Below, piece by piece: positions 1 to 8,038 of a stretch of DNA of 36,463 bases (positions are counted from its first letter, which is position 1; each line of letters begins with the position of its first letter). Both the position numbers and the translations under genes were made by a program. Under the pieces are notes generated by a model. That model did not search any database, was not told the origin of the DNA, and saw only the letters and a program-made list of their open reading frames with translations. The DNA is from an uncultured Lachnospiraceae bacterium (GTDB lineage Bacteria > Bacillota > Clostridia > Lachnospirales > Lachnospiraceae): positions 1 to 36,463 of the forward strand of contig CANQGA010000009.1 of NCBI GenBank assembly GCA_947600145.1, given 5' to 3'.

Positions 1-326
1 GAGGACTGTGTGACCACAGGCCGCCTGGCGGATCTGTTCTGCCGGGCCTGGGGGACGGCGCGTCCTGGCTGGACCGGTACGACGGAGGCCCCCATGAGGC
101 CGCATTTCTTAAGCTGGACTGCGGGAAGGTGAAGGAGACCTTCGGCTGGAACCCCCGGCTGCATGTGGACGAGGCCGTCGGATGGACGGTGGAATGGACG
201 AAGCAGTGGCTTGCGGGCGCGGATATGCCTAAGGTCATGGACGCGCAGATCGGCCGGTTCTTCGGGCCGGGAGACGAGCATGGGCAGGGAGACGAGCATC
301 AAGAAAGGACAGAATCCGATGTTTGA
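1..326 (+). pseudogene. rfbG: CDP-glucose 4,6-dehydratase, 3' part, frameshifted
   Basis: This is the C-terminal part of an SDR-family sugar-nucleotide dehydratase that converts CDP-glucose to CDP-4-keto-6-deoxyglucose; the 5' part lies outside the window. Reading from base 1 gives EDCVTTGRLADLFCRAWG, and after that the family sequence continues only in the frame from base 3 (RYDGGPHEAAFLKLD, then KETFGWNPRLHVDEAV). The switch falls at a run of five G at 50-54, where one extra base would restore a single frame. Without it the first frame stops at 130-132. It overlaps the rfbH start by 8 nt, as expected for a translationally coupled pair. Family assignment rests on these two blocks and on rfbH following. 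Whether the break is a real mutation or a base-calling error near a contig end cannot be told from one sequence. Confidence 0.75.
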
Positions 327-1665
327 GAATATGACAGAGACACAGGCGCGGGAGGAGATCCTTAAGCTGGTCGGCGAATACTGCGACCGCTTCCACGCGA
401 AAAAACCGTATGAGGAAGGAGACCGGATCCCTTATGCGTCCCGGGTATATGACCGGGCGGAAATGATGAATCTGGTGGACAGCTCCCTGGAGTTCTGGCT
501 GACCTCCGGCCGCTACACCGAGGAATTTGAGCGCAGACTGGCCGGTTATCTGGGGATCCGTTTCTGCTCGCTGGTCAACTCCGGCTCCTCCGCCAACCTG
601 ACGGCGTTTATGGCGCTGACCTCGCCGCTTCTTGGGGAGCGCCAGGTGAAGCCGGGACATGAGATGATCACGGTGGCCGCGGGATTCCCCACGACGGTGA
701 CGCCTGCGATCCAGTATGGCGTGAAGCCGGTGTTTGTGGACGTGACGATCCCCCAGTACAATATCGATGTCAGTCAGCTGGAGGCTGCGTATTCGGAGAA
801 TACGCGTCTTGTCATGATCGCCCACACCCTTGGCAATCCGTTCGACCTCACGGCGGTAAAGGCGTTCTGCAGGCGCCATAACCTGTGGCTGATCGAGGAC
901 AACTGCGACGCCCTGGGAAGCCGGTACCGCATCGGCGGGGAGGAGCGTTTTACCGGCACCATAGGCGATATCGGGACTTCCAGCTTCTATCCGCCCCATC
1001 ATATGACGATGGGCGAAGGCGGCGCGGTCTATACGGACGATCCGCTGCTTCACAGGATCATCCGGTCCCTGCGCGACTGGGGACGCGACTGCTCCTGCCC
1101 GCCGGGCCGGGACAATCTCTGCGGACACCGGTTTGATAAGCAGTACGGAGAGCTTCCGCCGGGATATGACCACAAATACGTCTATTCCCATTTCGGATAT
1201 AACCTGAAGGCGACAGATATGCAGGCGGCCATCGGATGCGCGCAGCTGGACAAATTCCCCTCGTTCGTGGAGAGGAGGCGCCGCAACTTCTCAAGGCTTT
1301 ACGAGGCGCTTGAGGGGCTCGGGGACAGGCTGATCCTTCCGCAGGCGGCTGAGGGATCCGTGCCGAGCTGGTTCGGATTTTTGATCACGTGCCGCGAGGG
1401 CGTGGACCGGAACGCGGTCGTGCGGTATGTGGAGGAGAAGGGCGTCCAGACCAGGATGCTGTTCGCCGGCAATCTGACCCGGCATCCGTGCTTTGACCAG
1501 ATGCGCGAAAGCGGCCGGGGATACCGGATCGTCGGCGATCTGGCCAATACGGACCGGATCATGCGGGATACCTTCTGGGTCGGCGTATATCCTGGGATGA
1601 CGGATGAGATGATCGATTATATGGCGCGGACGATCCGGGAGGCCGTGGAGAAGACGGCGGATTAA
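319..1665 (+). CDS. rfbH: CDP-4-keto-6-deoxy-D-glucose-3-dehydrase (RfbH/E1 type)
   Basis: This 448-residue enzyme of the DegT/AspC aminotransferase fold catalyses the C-3 dehydration step towards CDP-3,6-dideoxyhexoses, using PMP and an iron-sulfur cluster. The usual PLP lysine is replaced by histidine in PPHHMTMGEGG (H227/H228), the hallmark of E1 enzymes. Cysteines C258, C260 and C268 (spacing C-x-C-x7-C) with an upstream C196 match the [2Fe-2S] ligand pattern known for E1. The cofactor-site block EDNCDALGS is present. The ATG at 319 is chosen because AAAGGA lies just upstream and it overlaps the rfbG stop; an in-frame extension to 163 reads through the rfbG coding region. The E3-type reductase this enzyme needs is not in the window and may lie upstream. 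Confidence 0.93.
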   Translation: MFENMTETQAREEILKLVGEYCDRFHAKKPYEEGDRIPYASRVYDRAEMMNLVDSSLEFWLTSGRYTEEFERRLAGYLGIRFCSLVNSGSSANLTAFMALTSPLLGERQVKPGHEMITVAAGFPTTVTPAIQYGVKPVFVDVTIPQYNIDVSQLEAAYSENTRLVMIAHTLGNPFDLTAVKAFCRRHNLWLIEDNCDALGSRYRIGGEERFTGTIGDIGTSSFYPPHHMTMGEGGAVYTDDPLLHRIIRSLRDWGRDCSCPPGRDNLCGHRFDKQYGELPPGYDHKYVYSHFGYNLKATDMQAAIGCAQLDKFPSFVERRRRNFSRLYEALEGLGDRLILPQAAEGSVPSWFGFLITCREGVDRNAVVRYVEEKGVQTRMLFAGNLTRHPCFDQMRESGRGYRIVGDLANTDRIMRDTFWVGVYPGMTDEMIDYMARTIREAVEKTAD

Positions 1666-1689
1666 GCGGAACGGACAGAGGGAGAATTC

Positions 1690-2532
1690 GTGGAAAAGAA
1701 TGATTACGGCCTTGAGAAGGTTCATCAGGCCAGCTTAAGCATTTTAAAAGAGATCGATCGGATCTGCCGCAAATACGGCCTTCAGTATATGATGGATTCC
1801 GGGACTCTGCTGGGCGCGGTGCGCCACAAAGGGTTCATTCCGTGGGACGACGACGCGGACGTGGCGTTTACCAGGGATAACTATGAGGCGTTCGCGAAGG
1901 TGGTCCGAAAAGAGCTGCCGAAGGAGATGTTTTTCCTGGAGCCGCGGGAGCTGGGCGGCGGCAGGGCGTTCTATGATTTTACGCCCCGGATCATTTACCG
2001 GAACAGCCGGACTCACGGCGACACGGAGGAAATGCGGTTCTATGAGGGGAAGCTGAACCACCTTTGGGTGGATCTGTTTATCCTGGACGAACTGCCGGAG
2101 CGGAAAATGGCCGCGGACCGGGCGAAGCTTCTGCAGGTTCTGGTGTACGGACTGGCCATGGGACACCGTTATCGGCTGGACTACGGCAAGTACGGTCCGG
2201 CGGGGAAGGCGGCCGTCCGTGTCCTGTCCGGCATCGGGAAGCGGATCCCGATGAAGACGATCCTGAAGCTCCAGTATAAGGCGGCGACAAAGGATAAAAA
2301 GGGAAAGAGCGGGCTTCTGTATTACAGCAACTACCAGCCGGATTTCCTGTATGTGACCGTGAAGAAAGAGTGGAGCGGCGAGGCGGTGGATATGCCATTC
2401 GAGGATACGGTGCTGATGGCGCCCGCGGGCTGGGATCCGGTGCTGCGGGAGGTCTACGGCGATTATATGACGCTTCCGCCGGAGGAGAAACGGGCGCCGG
2501 CCCATTCGGACCAGGAGCTGGAAGTATTCTGA
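1690..2532 (+). CDS. LicD family transferase
   Basis: This 280-residue protein belongs to the LicD family, whose members attach phosphocholine or related phospho-groups to cell-surface glycans such as teichoic acids or capsule. The N-terminal half carries the characteristic SGTLLGAVRHKGFIPWDDDADV block, with acidic residues D53-D55 and D57 as likely metal ligands. It starts at GTG 1690 behind GAGGGAG, 24 nt after rfbH, and ends 21 nt before the next gene, so it sits in the same glycan operon. No licA/licB/licC choline-uptake or activation genes are visible, so the transferred group is unknown. Family call is firm; the substrate is not. Confidence 0.9.
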   Translation: MEKNDYGLEKVHQASLSILKEIDRICRKYGLQYMMDSGTLLGAVRHKGFIPWDDDADVAFTRDNYEAFAKVVRKELPKEMFFLEPRELGGGRAFYDFTPRIIYRNSRTHGDTEEMRFYEGKLNHLWVDLFILDELPERKMAADRAKLLQVLVYGLAMGHRYRLDYGKYGPAGKAAVRVLSGIGKRIPMKTILKLQYKAATKDKKGKSGLLYYSNYQPDFLYVTVKKEWSGEAVDMPFEDTVLMAPAGWDPVLREVYGDYMTLPPEEKRAPAHSDQELEVF

Positions 2533-2553
2533 GGCGGGTGAAGGAGCGGGACA

Positions 2554-3483
2554 ATGGAACGATTATTGTCAGTTGTGGTATCAGTCTACAATGAGGAAGA
2601 GGTCCTGGAGCGGTTTTACCGGGAGACCAGCCGGGTGCTTGAGGGGATCGGCTGGGATTATGAGATCATATTCGTCAATGACGGCAGCGCGGACGCAAGC
2701 CCGGCGATCCTGAAACGGCTGGCCCGGCAGGACGGCCGGGTCAAGGTGGTCAGCTTCTCGCGGAATTTCGGACATGAGGCCGCGATGATCGCCGGGATCG
2801 ATCACAGCAGCGGGGACGGCATCGTGTGCATGGACGCGGATCTGCAGCACCCGCCGGAATGTATTCCTGATATGATCCGGTGCTTTGAGGAGGGCTTTCA
2901 GGTCATCAGCATGGTCCGCACGAAGAACGAGTCCGCCGGATGGTTCAAGAATCTGGCGTCGAAAGCGTTCTATAAGCTGATCAACGTCCTGTCGGACGTG
3001 CGCTTTGAGGACGGCGCTTCCGATTTCTTCGGGATCAGCCGAAAGGTCGCTTCCGTTCTTAAGGAGAATTATCGGGAGAGGATCCGTTTCCTGCGCGGCT
3101 ATGTGCAGAATATCGGATTTAAGCGGACATCGATCGAGTATGAGGCCGGGGCCCGGGCGGGTGGACACAGCAAATACAGCATCCGCAAGCTGTTCCGGCT
3201 TTCCGTCAATACGATCGTCTGCTTCTCCGACCTGCCGTTAAAGCTTGGGATCTACGCCGGGCTCCTGGCGGGACTCATGGGAGCGGTCGTTCTGGTGTAC
3301 ACGCTGTTCACCCGTCAGGGCGCGCCCGGCGGATACGCCACGATCGTGGTGCTTCTGTGCTTTATGTTCGCGGTGCTCTTCCTGCTTGTGGGGATCATCG
3401 GGGAGTATATCGCGGTCCTGTTTACGGAATTAAAGGACAGGCCTATCTATATCGTCGAAGAGACAGAGAATCTGGACCGGTAA
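2554..3483 (+). CDS. GT2 family polyprenyl-phosphate glycosyltransferase (GtrB/DPM1-like)
   Basis: This is a 309-residue membrane-anchored family 2 glycosyltransferase that would load a sugar onto undecaprenyl phosphate at the cytoplasmic face. The GT-A domain fills residues 1-225: it opens with SVVVSVYNEEEV, has VNDGSADAS near residue 41, and the metal-binding CMDADLQHPPE with D94 and D96. FLRGYVQNIGF at 179-189 is typical of the GtrB/ArnC/DPM1 branch. Two hydrophobic helices follow at about 232-252 and 262-288, the usual C-terminal anchor. It is the last gene of the glycan cluster. The partner that would use the lipid-linked sugar (a GT-C enzyme or flippase) is not adjacent, although the DUF6056-like protein at 6192-7814 has a GT-C-like look. 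Confidence 0.9.
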   Translation: MERLLSVVVSVYNEEEVLERFYRETSRVLEGIGWDYEIIFVNDGSADASPAILKRLARQDGRVKVVSFSRNFGHEAAMIAGIDHSSGDGIVCMDADLQHPPECIPDMIRCFEEGFQVISMVRTKNESAGWFKNLASKAFYKLINVLSDVRFEDGASDFFGISRKVASVLKENYRERIRFLRGYVQNIGFKRTSIEYEAGARAGGHSKYSIRKLFRLSVNTIVCFSDLPLKLGIYAGLLAGLMGAVVLVYTLFTRQGAPGGYATIVVLLCFMFAVLFLLVGIIGEYIAVLFTELKDRPIYIVEETENLDR

Positions 3484-3554
3484 GGCGCGGAAAGAGCGTT
3501 TGCGGGAAATGTCGGGCGCGGAAACGATAAGACGACGACAGGGGAGAGCTGGGA

Positions 3555-4331
3555 ATGGAACATGAACGGGAGATTATGGATGTGGCCATTGAAGCGGGCC
3601 ACATCCTTTTGGAGAACGGAGCGGAGATCTTCCGCGTGGAGGAGACGGTTTACCGCATCAGCCGCCATTACGGGATCGACTCCGGGAGTATTTTCACGCT
3701 GAGCAACGGCCTTTTCGTCACGGCGGACAGCGTGGGCGCGGAGCCGTTTGCCAAGGTGATCCATGTGCCGGTGGGCAGCGCCCATCTGGACCGTGTGGCG
3801 GCGGTAAACCAGCTGTCGCGCGAGATCGAGGAAGGGAAGTATACGGTGGGCCAGGCGCGCGCCGAGCTGGAACGGATCCGGCACATGCCGGGCAAATCGT
3901 ACCGGACGCAGGTGATCGGCGCGGCGCTCGGCAGCGCGGGATTCGCTTATATCTACGGAGGCAGTCCCATCGACAGTCTGGCGGCGTTTATCGCCGGGGC
4001 GCTGTTGTATGTCTATATCCTGTTTGTGAGCAGGCCGCATCTTTCCAAGATGGTTGGAAGCATCACCGGCGGCGCCGTCGCGACCGTCGCCAGCATGATC
4101 CTGTACGGTCTGGGACTTGGAGAGCATCTGAACTATATCGTGATCGGGGCCGTGGTATCCCTGATCCCGGGGGTGGCGTTTACCAACGCCATCCGCGATA
4201 TCACAGACGAAAATTACCTGGCGGGCGTGGTGCGGATGCTGGACGCGCTTCTGGTGTTCTTCTGCATCGCCATGGGCGTCGGGCTCGTCTATGCCGTTGT
4301 GCAGCGGATGATGGGAGGTGCGGTGCTGTGA
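3555..4331 (+). CDS. Threonine/serine exporter ThrE-type, large subunit
   Basis: This 258-residue protein matches the N-terminal (DUF1212) half of ThrE-type amino-acid exporters. A soluble region of about 115 residues with the typical ILLENGAEIFRVEETV segment is followed by a hydrophobic C-terminal half of about five membrane helices. Its stop codon overlaps the GTG start of the next gene (GTGA), so the two halves of the exporter are translated as a coupled pair. The intergenic space upstream (3484-3554) shows no clear promoter, so transcription may come from the glycan operon. Substrate cannot be read from sequence; the family is linked to Thr/Ser export. Confidence 0.85.
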   Translation: MEHEREIMDVAIEAGHILLENGAEIFRVEETVYRISRHYGIDSGSIFTLSNGLFVTADSVGAEPFAKVIHVPVGSAHLDRVAAVNQLSREIEEGKYTVGQARAELERIRHMPGKSYRTQVIGAALGSAGFAYIYGGSPIDSLAAFIAGALLYVYILFVSRPHLSKMVGSITGGAVATVASMILYGLGLGEHLNYIVIGAVVSLIPGVAFTNAIRDITDENYLAGVVRMLDALLVFFCIAMGVGLVYAVVQRMMGGAVL

Positions 4332-4774
4332 ACCTGCCTGCGCAGATATTCGCCGCGGTTCTTGGTACCGTCGGCTTCTCGATCATGTTCAGCGTGCCGC
4401 GGGAGTATTACCCGCTGTGCGGGTTTGTAGGCGGCGCGGGGTGGTTTCTTTACTGTCTGGTGCTGCCGTATGCGGCCCCGCCGGAGGCGACGCTGGCCGC
4501 CGCGGTTCTTGTGGTGCTTTTATCACGGCTCTGCGCGATATGGCGGCGCTGCCCGGTGACGATCTTTCTGATCCCGGGCATCATACCGCTGGTGCCGGGC
4601 GGAGATATCTACTGGATGGCATACTATATTGTCATGAATCAGGTGGATCTGGCTGCGGAGAAGGGCTTTGAGGCGGTTAAGATCGCTGTGGCGATCGTGC
4701 TCGGCATTGTGTTCGTGTTCCAGGTCCCGCAGAGGGCGTTCGGCGCGGTCGTCCGTTTGTTCAGGAAAAGGTGA
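4328..4774 (+). CDS. Threonine/serine exporter ThrE-type, small subunit (DUF3815-like)
   Basis: This 148-residue, almost wholly hydrophobic protein supplies the second half of a ThrE-type exporter, with about five predicted membrane helices. FLIPGIIPLVPGGDIY near residues 79-94 is the conserved motif of this half. The GTG start at 4328 has GGGAGG about 10 nt upstream and shares 4 nt with the stop of the preceding gene. The split into two proteins is the common arrangement in Firmicutes and is not a broken single gene. The last residues are basic (RLFRKR), suggesting a cytoplasmic C-terminus. Confidence 0.85.
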   Translation: MNLPAQIFAAVLGTVGFSIMFSVPREYYPLCGFVGGAGWFLYCLVLPYAAPPEATLAAAVLVVLLSRLCAIWRRCPVTIFLIPGIIPLVPGGDIYWMAYYIVMNQVDLAAEKGFEAVKIAVAIVLGIVFVFQVPQRAFGAVVRLFRKR

Positions 4775-4803
4775 CGGCCGGGCGGATAAGGAGGTTATGA
4801 CGG

Positions 4804-6174
4804 ATGTTTTTGGTCAAAAATGGTATGGTGGTCGATCCGGAGAAGCTGGACATGCAGCCGTTCGATGTAGTCCTGGACGGCGGCAGGATCGCCGGGATCG
4901 GTTTCTATGAGGACAACGGCTCCTATGAGACGGTGGTCGACGCCACAGGCTGCGTGGTCGCGCCCGGCCTGGTGGACGTCCATGTCCATTTCCGGGATCC
5001 GGGACTGACTTATAAGGAAGATATCCGAACCGGAGCGGCCGCGGCCGCGGCCGGAGGTTATACCACGGTGGTCTGTATGGCCAACACGAAGCCGCCGGTG
5101 GATAACGCGGAAACGCTCCGCTATGTGCTCGAAGAAGGCAAAAAGACCGGGATCCATGTGCTGTCGGCGGCCACGGTCTCCGTGGGAATGAAGGGTCAGG
5201 AGCTGACGGATATGCGCGCCCTGGCGGCAGCAGGCGCGGCGGGCTTTACGGACGACGGGGTCCCGCTGATGAACGAAGCGCTGGTGCGGGAGGCCATGGA
5301 GCTGGCGGCCGAGCTGGATGTGCCGCTCAGCTTCCATGAGGAAGATCCGGCGTTTATTAAGAATAACGGTATCAATCACGGCGCGGTGTCGGAGAAGCTG
5401 GGGATCTGCGGTTCTCCGGCGGTAGCCGAGGACAGCCTGGCGGCCAGGGACTGCATGATCGCGCTGGACGTGAGCCGGCGCGCGCAGACGCGCGGGAATG
5501 CCGGCGGTTCCGCCGGATGTCCGCTGCCGGCAGACTGCGTCCCCGCGCCCGGAGGCGCCATCGCCAACATCCAGCATATCAGCTCCCGCGCGGCGGTAGA
5601 GCAGGTGCGGCTGGCGAAGCGCCTGGGCGCCCGGGTGTGCGCCGAGGTGACGCCCCACCATTTTACATTGACGGAAGAGGCGGTACTGAAATATAAAGCC
5701 ATGGCGAAGATGAACCCGCCTCTGCGGACGGAGGAGGACCGGCAGGCGCTGATCGCCGGCCTGCGGGACGGAACCATCGATATCATCGCCACGGATCACG
5801 CTCCCCACAGCGCTGAAGAAAAAGCCCGCGCGCTTACGGAAGCGCCCAGCGGCATCATAGGGCTGGAGACGGCCCTGGCGCTGGGGATCACGGAGCTGGT
5901 GCGCCCCGGATACCTGACGCTGCCGGAACTGATCGCGAAGATGAGCCTGAATCCGGCCAGACTATACCGTCTGGACTGCGGGCGGATGCAGACCGGCGCT
6001 GCGGCGGACCTGGTCGTCTTTCAGCCTGACGAGACGTGGACGGTGGAAAAATTCCGTTCGAGATCGGCGAATTCGCCGTTTACGGGGAGAGAACTCTGCG
6101 GAAAAGTAAAATACACGATCTGCGGCGGCAGGATCGTGTACCGGGACCGCGGCGGGCGGGAAGAGCGGCTGTGA
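4804..6174 (+). CDS. pyrC: Dihydroorotase
   Basis: This 456-residue amidohydrolase interconverts carbamoyl-aspartate and dihydroorotate in pyrimidine synthesis. The metal and substrate motifs of type I dihydroorotase are all present: DVHVHFRDPG (H60, H62), GFTDDG, SFHEED, NIQHISS, EVTPHH and ATDHAPH. The ATG at 4804 is set by AAGGAGG at 4788-4794; an ATG at 4797 is out of frame. It is about 25 residues longer than usual because of an insertion between DCMIALDVSRR and GAIANIQHISS (about bases 5485-5560), rich in Gly, Ala, Pro and Cys, which includes a perfect inverted repeat in the DNA. It should fall in a loop before the QHIS strand and leaves every catalytic motif intact. No other pyr gene is adjacent. 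Confidence 0.93.
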   Translation: MFLVKNGMVVDPEKLDMQPFDVVLDGGRIAGIGFYEDNGSYETVVDATGCVVAPGLVDVHVHFRDPGLTYKEDIRTGAAAAAAGGYTTVVCMANTKPPVDNAETLRYVLEEGKKTGIHVLSAATVSVGMKGQELTDMRALAAAGAAGFTDDGVPLMNEALVREAMELAAELDVPLSFHEEDPAFIKNNGINHGAVSEKLGICGSPAVAEDSLAARDCMIALDVSRRAQTRGNAGGSAGCPLPADCVPAPGGAIANIQHISSRAAVEQVRLAKRLGARVCAEVTPHHFTLTEEAVLKYKAMAKMNPPLRTEEDRQALIAGLRDGTIDIIATDHAPHSAEEKARALTEAPSGIIGLETALALGITELVRPGYLTLPELIAKMSLNPARLYRLDCGRMQTGAAADLVVFQPDETWTVEKFRSRSANSPFTGRELCGKVKYTICGGRIVYRDRGGREERL

Positions 6175-6191
6175 CGCGGCTTCGGCGGGGC

Positions 6192-7814
6192 TTACTGCCT
6201 GCCGGCGGCGTTTATCGCGGCGACATCCCCGGCGGCCGGGATCTGATAGTCCAGCGTGACGGTCTCCGGCAGATCGTAGTATTCTCGCATCCAGCGGATT
6301 ATATTGGAAAAATTGGGATCGTAGACCATTTCATAACAGCATAATCCATCAAGGTTCTGATAAAGGGAAACTGTCTCCGGGGCATTTCCCTTTTGTGCTG
6401 CCGCTTCCCGGATCCGGGCTTCGTTATACATGTGTACGGCATAGTTGGCAGCGTAGCCGTGATAGATCTGCCGCATGTTCGGAAGACTGACCGCGGCCAG
6501 AACAAGGAGCGCAGGTACGCACGCCGGCTTCCACTGCAGCTCGGCTGCGGCGAACAGACAGGTCAGAAATGAACAGGACAGAAAGAGAAACGGAAGCATG
6601 GTGCGCAGGGGAAGCTCCGGGGCCAGGACAAGACAGCCCATGGAGGCGACCGCGGCCGCGAAAAGGACGGCCGGCAGGAACCGGTCCTTCAGGTAAAACA
6701 GGAGCAGGATCTCGCAGGCGGAGGCCAGCAGGTACAGATAAAGGCATACCAGCATGACGGTGCTGTGGGCCGCGGCCCCCAGCAGATGCAGCTTCAGTTT
6801 TACGATCAGATAGCACAGTACGGATCCGGTGAACAGGATATAGAATGCGTGGAGCCAGGCCATTTTCCGGTGCAGCCGGATAAGGAGGAGGCCCATGCAG
6901 CCGAAGGCCAGCAAAAGAATGAGAAGATAGTTGATGTTCTCGCCGGAGAAGAACATATTTCCGATGTTTCTCAGGTTGGAGAAGATCTTCTCGGCCAGAC
7001 TCATTTCCATGTACGCCTGATTGTGGGCCATCCTTGAGCGGACGGCCGGGGATGAGAAGATCGGGAACGCGCCTGCAGCTGCCGCGGCGATTACGGCGGC
7101 GTCCGTAAGCTGGAACCTGCCGCCTTTTTTCAGCTTATAGCCGATCACCATGAGGATGCAGGCGATCACGGCGGCTGTCCATTGTTCATGGGAGAACGCG
7201 GAGAGAAAGCCCAGCAGAAGGACGGCGGAAAGAAGCCGCCCGTACCGGGGGCGCGGGGCGTCTGCCCTGGCGGAAGCGGCCGCGAGCTGACGGTCGGCGA
7301 GCCGGGTGTAGAGCGCCGCGAACGATAAGAATACGGGCACCGGGGCAGCATAGAGAAATGAGGCGCTGAACCAGTAGGTGCCGGAGCGCTGGATCATGAT
7401 CCCGATGGTTCCGTAGAGCAGGCATGCGAAGGCGGCCGCGGGGCACTTAAGCCAGCCGGTCAGTCCGCCCGCGCGGACGGCGATGGCAAAGGAGAGGACG
7501 CCGGTCAGCAGCACGGAAGCCGCCAGGAAGACCTGTACGGCCCTGAGTCCGCCCAGCATGTACAGCAGCAGAAAGAGAAATACGAACGGAAGCCGCCCGT
7601 GGGTGATGGTGTAATGCCTCACAAGAAATGTCATAAGCTGTCGGAGATCATATTCGGAGCCGGTTACATCAGGAAGAGCGCCGCCGTAGCTCAGCGACAG
7701 ATATCCGAAATCGTCGTAATAGATGAATACGTTCATAAACTGCCGGATCAGGAAGACAAAAAAGACCAGAAAAATGAGACCGCATATCCAGTTCCAGAAA
7801 CCGACCTTTTTCAT
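6192..7814 (-). CDS. DUF6056-like polytopic membrane protein
   Basis: This 540-residue protein is hydrophobic over most of its length, with roughly a dozen membrane helices starting at residue 8. The first extracytoplasmic loop holds YYDDFGYLSLSYGG, an acidic pair right after the first helix, as in GT-C glycosyltransferases and the DUF6056 family. A soluble C-terminal tail of about 70 residues follows. It is convergent with pyrC (17 nt between stops) and has its own promoter at 7892-7920. A role in transferring lipid-linked sugars to surface polymers would fit the glycan genes upstream, but that is inference. No closer family can be named with certainty. Confidence 0.6.
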   Translation of the reverse strand: MKKVGFWNWICGLIFLVFFVFLIRQFMNVFIYYDDFGYLSLSYGGALPDVTGSEYDLRQLMTFLVRHYTITHGRLPFVFLFLLLYMLGGLRAVQVFLAASVLLTGVLSFAIAVRAGGLTGWLKCPAAAFACLLYGTIGIMIQRSGTYWFSASFLYAAPVPVFLSFAALYTRLADRQLAAASARADAPRPRYGRLLSAVLLLGFLSAFSHEQWTAAVIACILMVIGYKLKKGGRFQLTDAAVIAAAAAGAFPIFSSPAVRSRMAHNQAYMEMSLAEKIFSNLRNIGNMFFSGENINYLLILLLAFGCMGLLLIRLHRKMAWLHAFYILFTGSVLCYLIVKLKLHLLGAAAHSTVMLVCLYLYLLASACEILLLFYLKDRFLPAVLFAAAVASMGCLVLAPELPLRTMLPFLFLSCSFLTCLFAAAELQWKPACVPALLVLAAVSLPNMRQIYHGYAANYAVHMYNEARIREAAAQKGNAPETVSLYQNLDGLCCYEMVYDPNFSNIIRWMREYYDLPETVTLDYQIPAAGDVAAINAAGRQ

Positions 7815-7891
7815 AACCGCAGTTTACTCCTGTTCTCTGATCCTGTTCTTCGGGCGGCTGCCGCGGGAATGCGGCGCCGCGCCCGGAGATT

Positions 7892-7920
7892 ATTCTAACA
7901 TGGGACGGCTCCATTTTCAA
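7892..7920 (-). promoter_or_regulatory. Sigma-A-type promoter for the DUF6056-like gene
   Basis: On the minus strand TTGAAA (7915-7920) and TAGAAT (7892-7897) are separated by 17 bp. The transcript would start near 7885 and cross a GC-rich, hairpin-prone stretch (about 7855-7885) before the start codon at 7814. Confidence 0.55.
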
Positions 7921-7948
7921 CAGAGAAGTGGTTTTTCGGCGAAAACAC

Positions 7949-7976
7949 TTGCAAAATGATTAGATTCATGTACAAT
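7949..7976 (+). promoter_or_regulatory. Sigma-A-type promoter for the ABC-F gene
   Basis: TTGCAA (7949-7954) and TACAAT (7971-7976) are 16 bp apart, placing the start near 7983 and giving a leader of about 55 nt with AGGAG ahead of the ATG at 8039. It lies back to back with the minus-strand promoter at 7892-7920. Confidence 0.55.
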
Positions 7977-8038
7977 AGGATTGATTAAAGAAGCGGACGC
8001 GGAGTGAGCTTAAGTATCATCGGAGGAGAATTGAATTT

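Noticed and set aside
163-318. Extended N-terminus of RfbH
   Set aside because: The extra 52 codons overlap the rfbG coding region in another frame, and the ATG at 319 has a good ribosome-binding site and matches family length.
4328-4331. ThrE exporter broken by a frameshift
   Set aside because: A proper ribosome-binding site and a GTGA overlap precede the second gene, and two-gene ThrE systems are normal in Firmicutes.
5035-5056. GC-rich simple repeat in pyrC as a separate element
   Set aside because: The GGCCGC-type run encodes the alanine-rich helix that follows the conserved HxH block and is explained by codon choice.
4795-5808. Open frame antisense to pyrC
   Set aside because: Opposite strand of the conserved dihydroorotase motifs; composition is that of a shadow frame.
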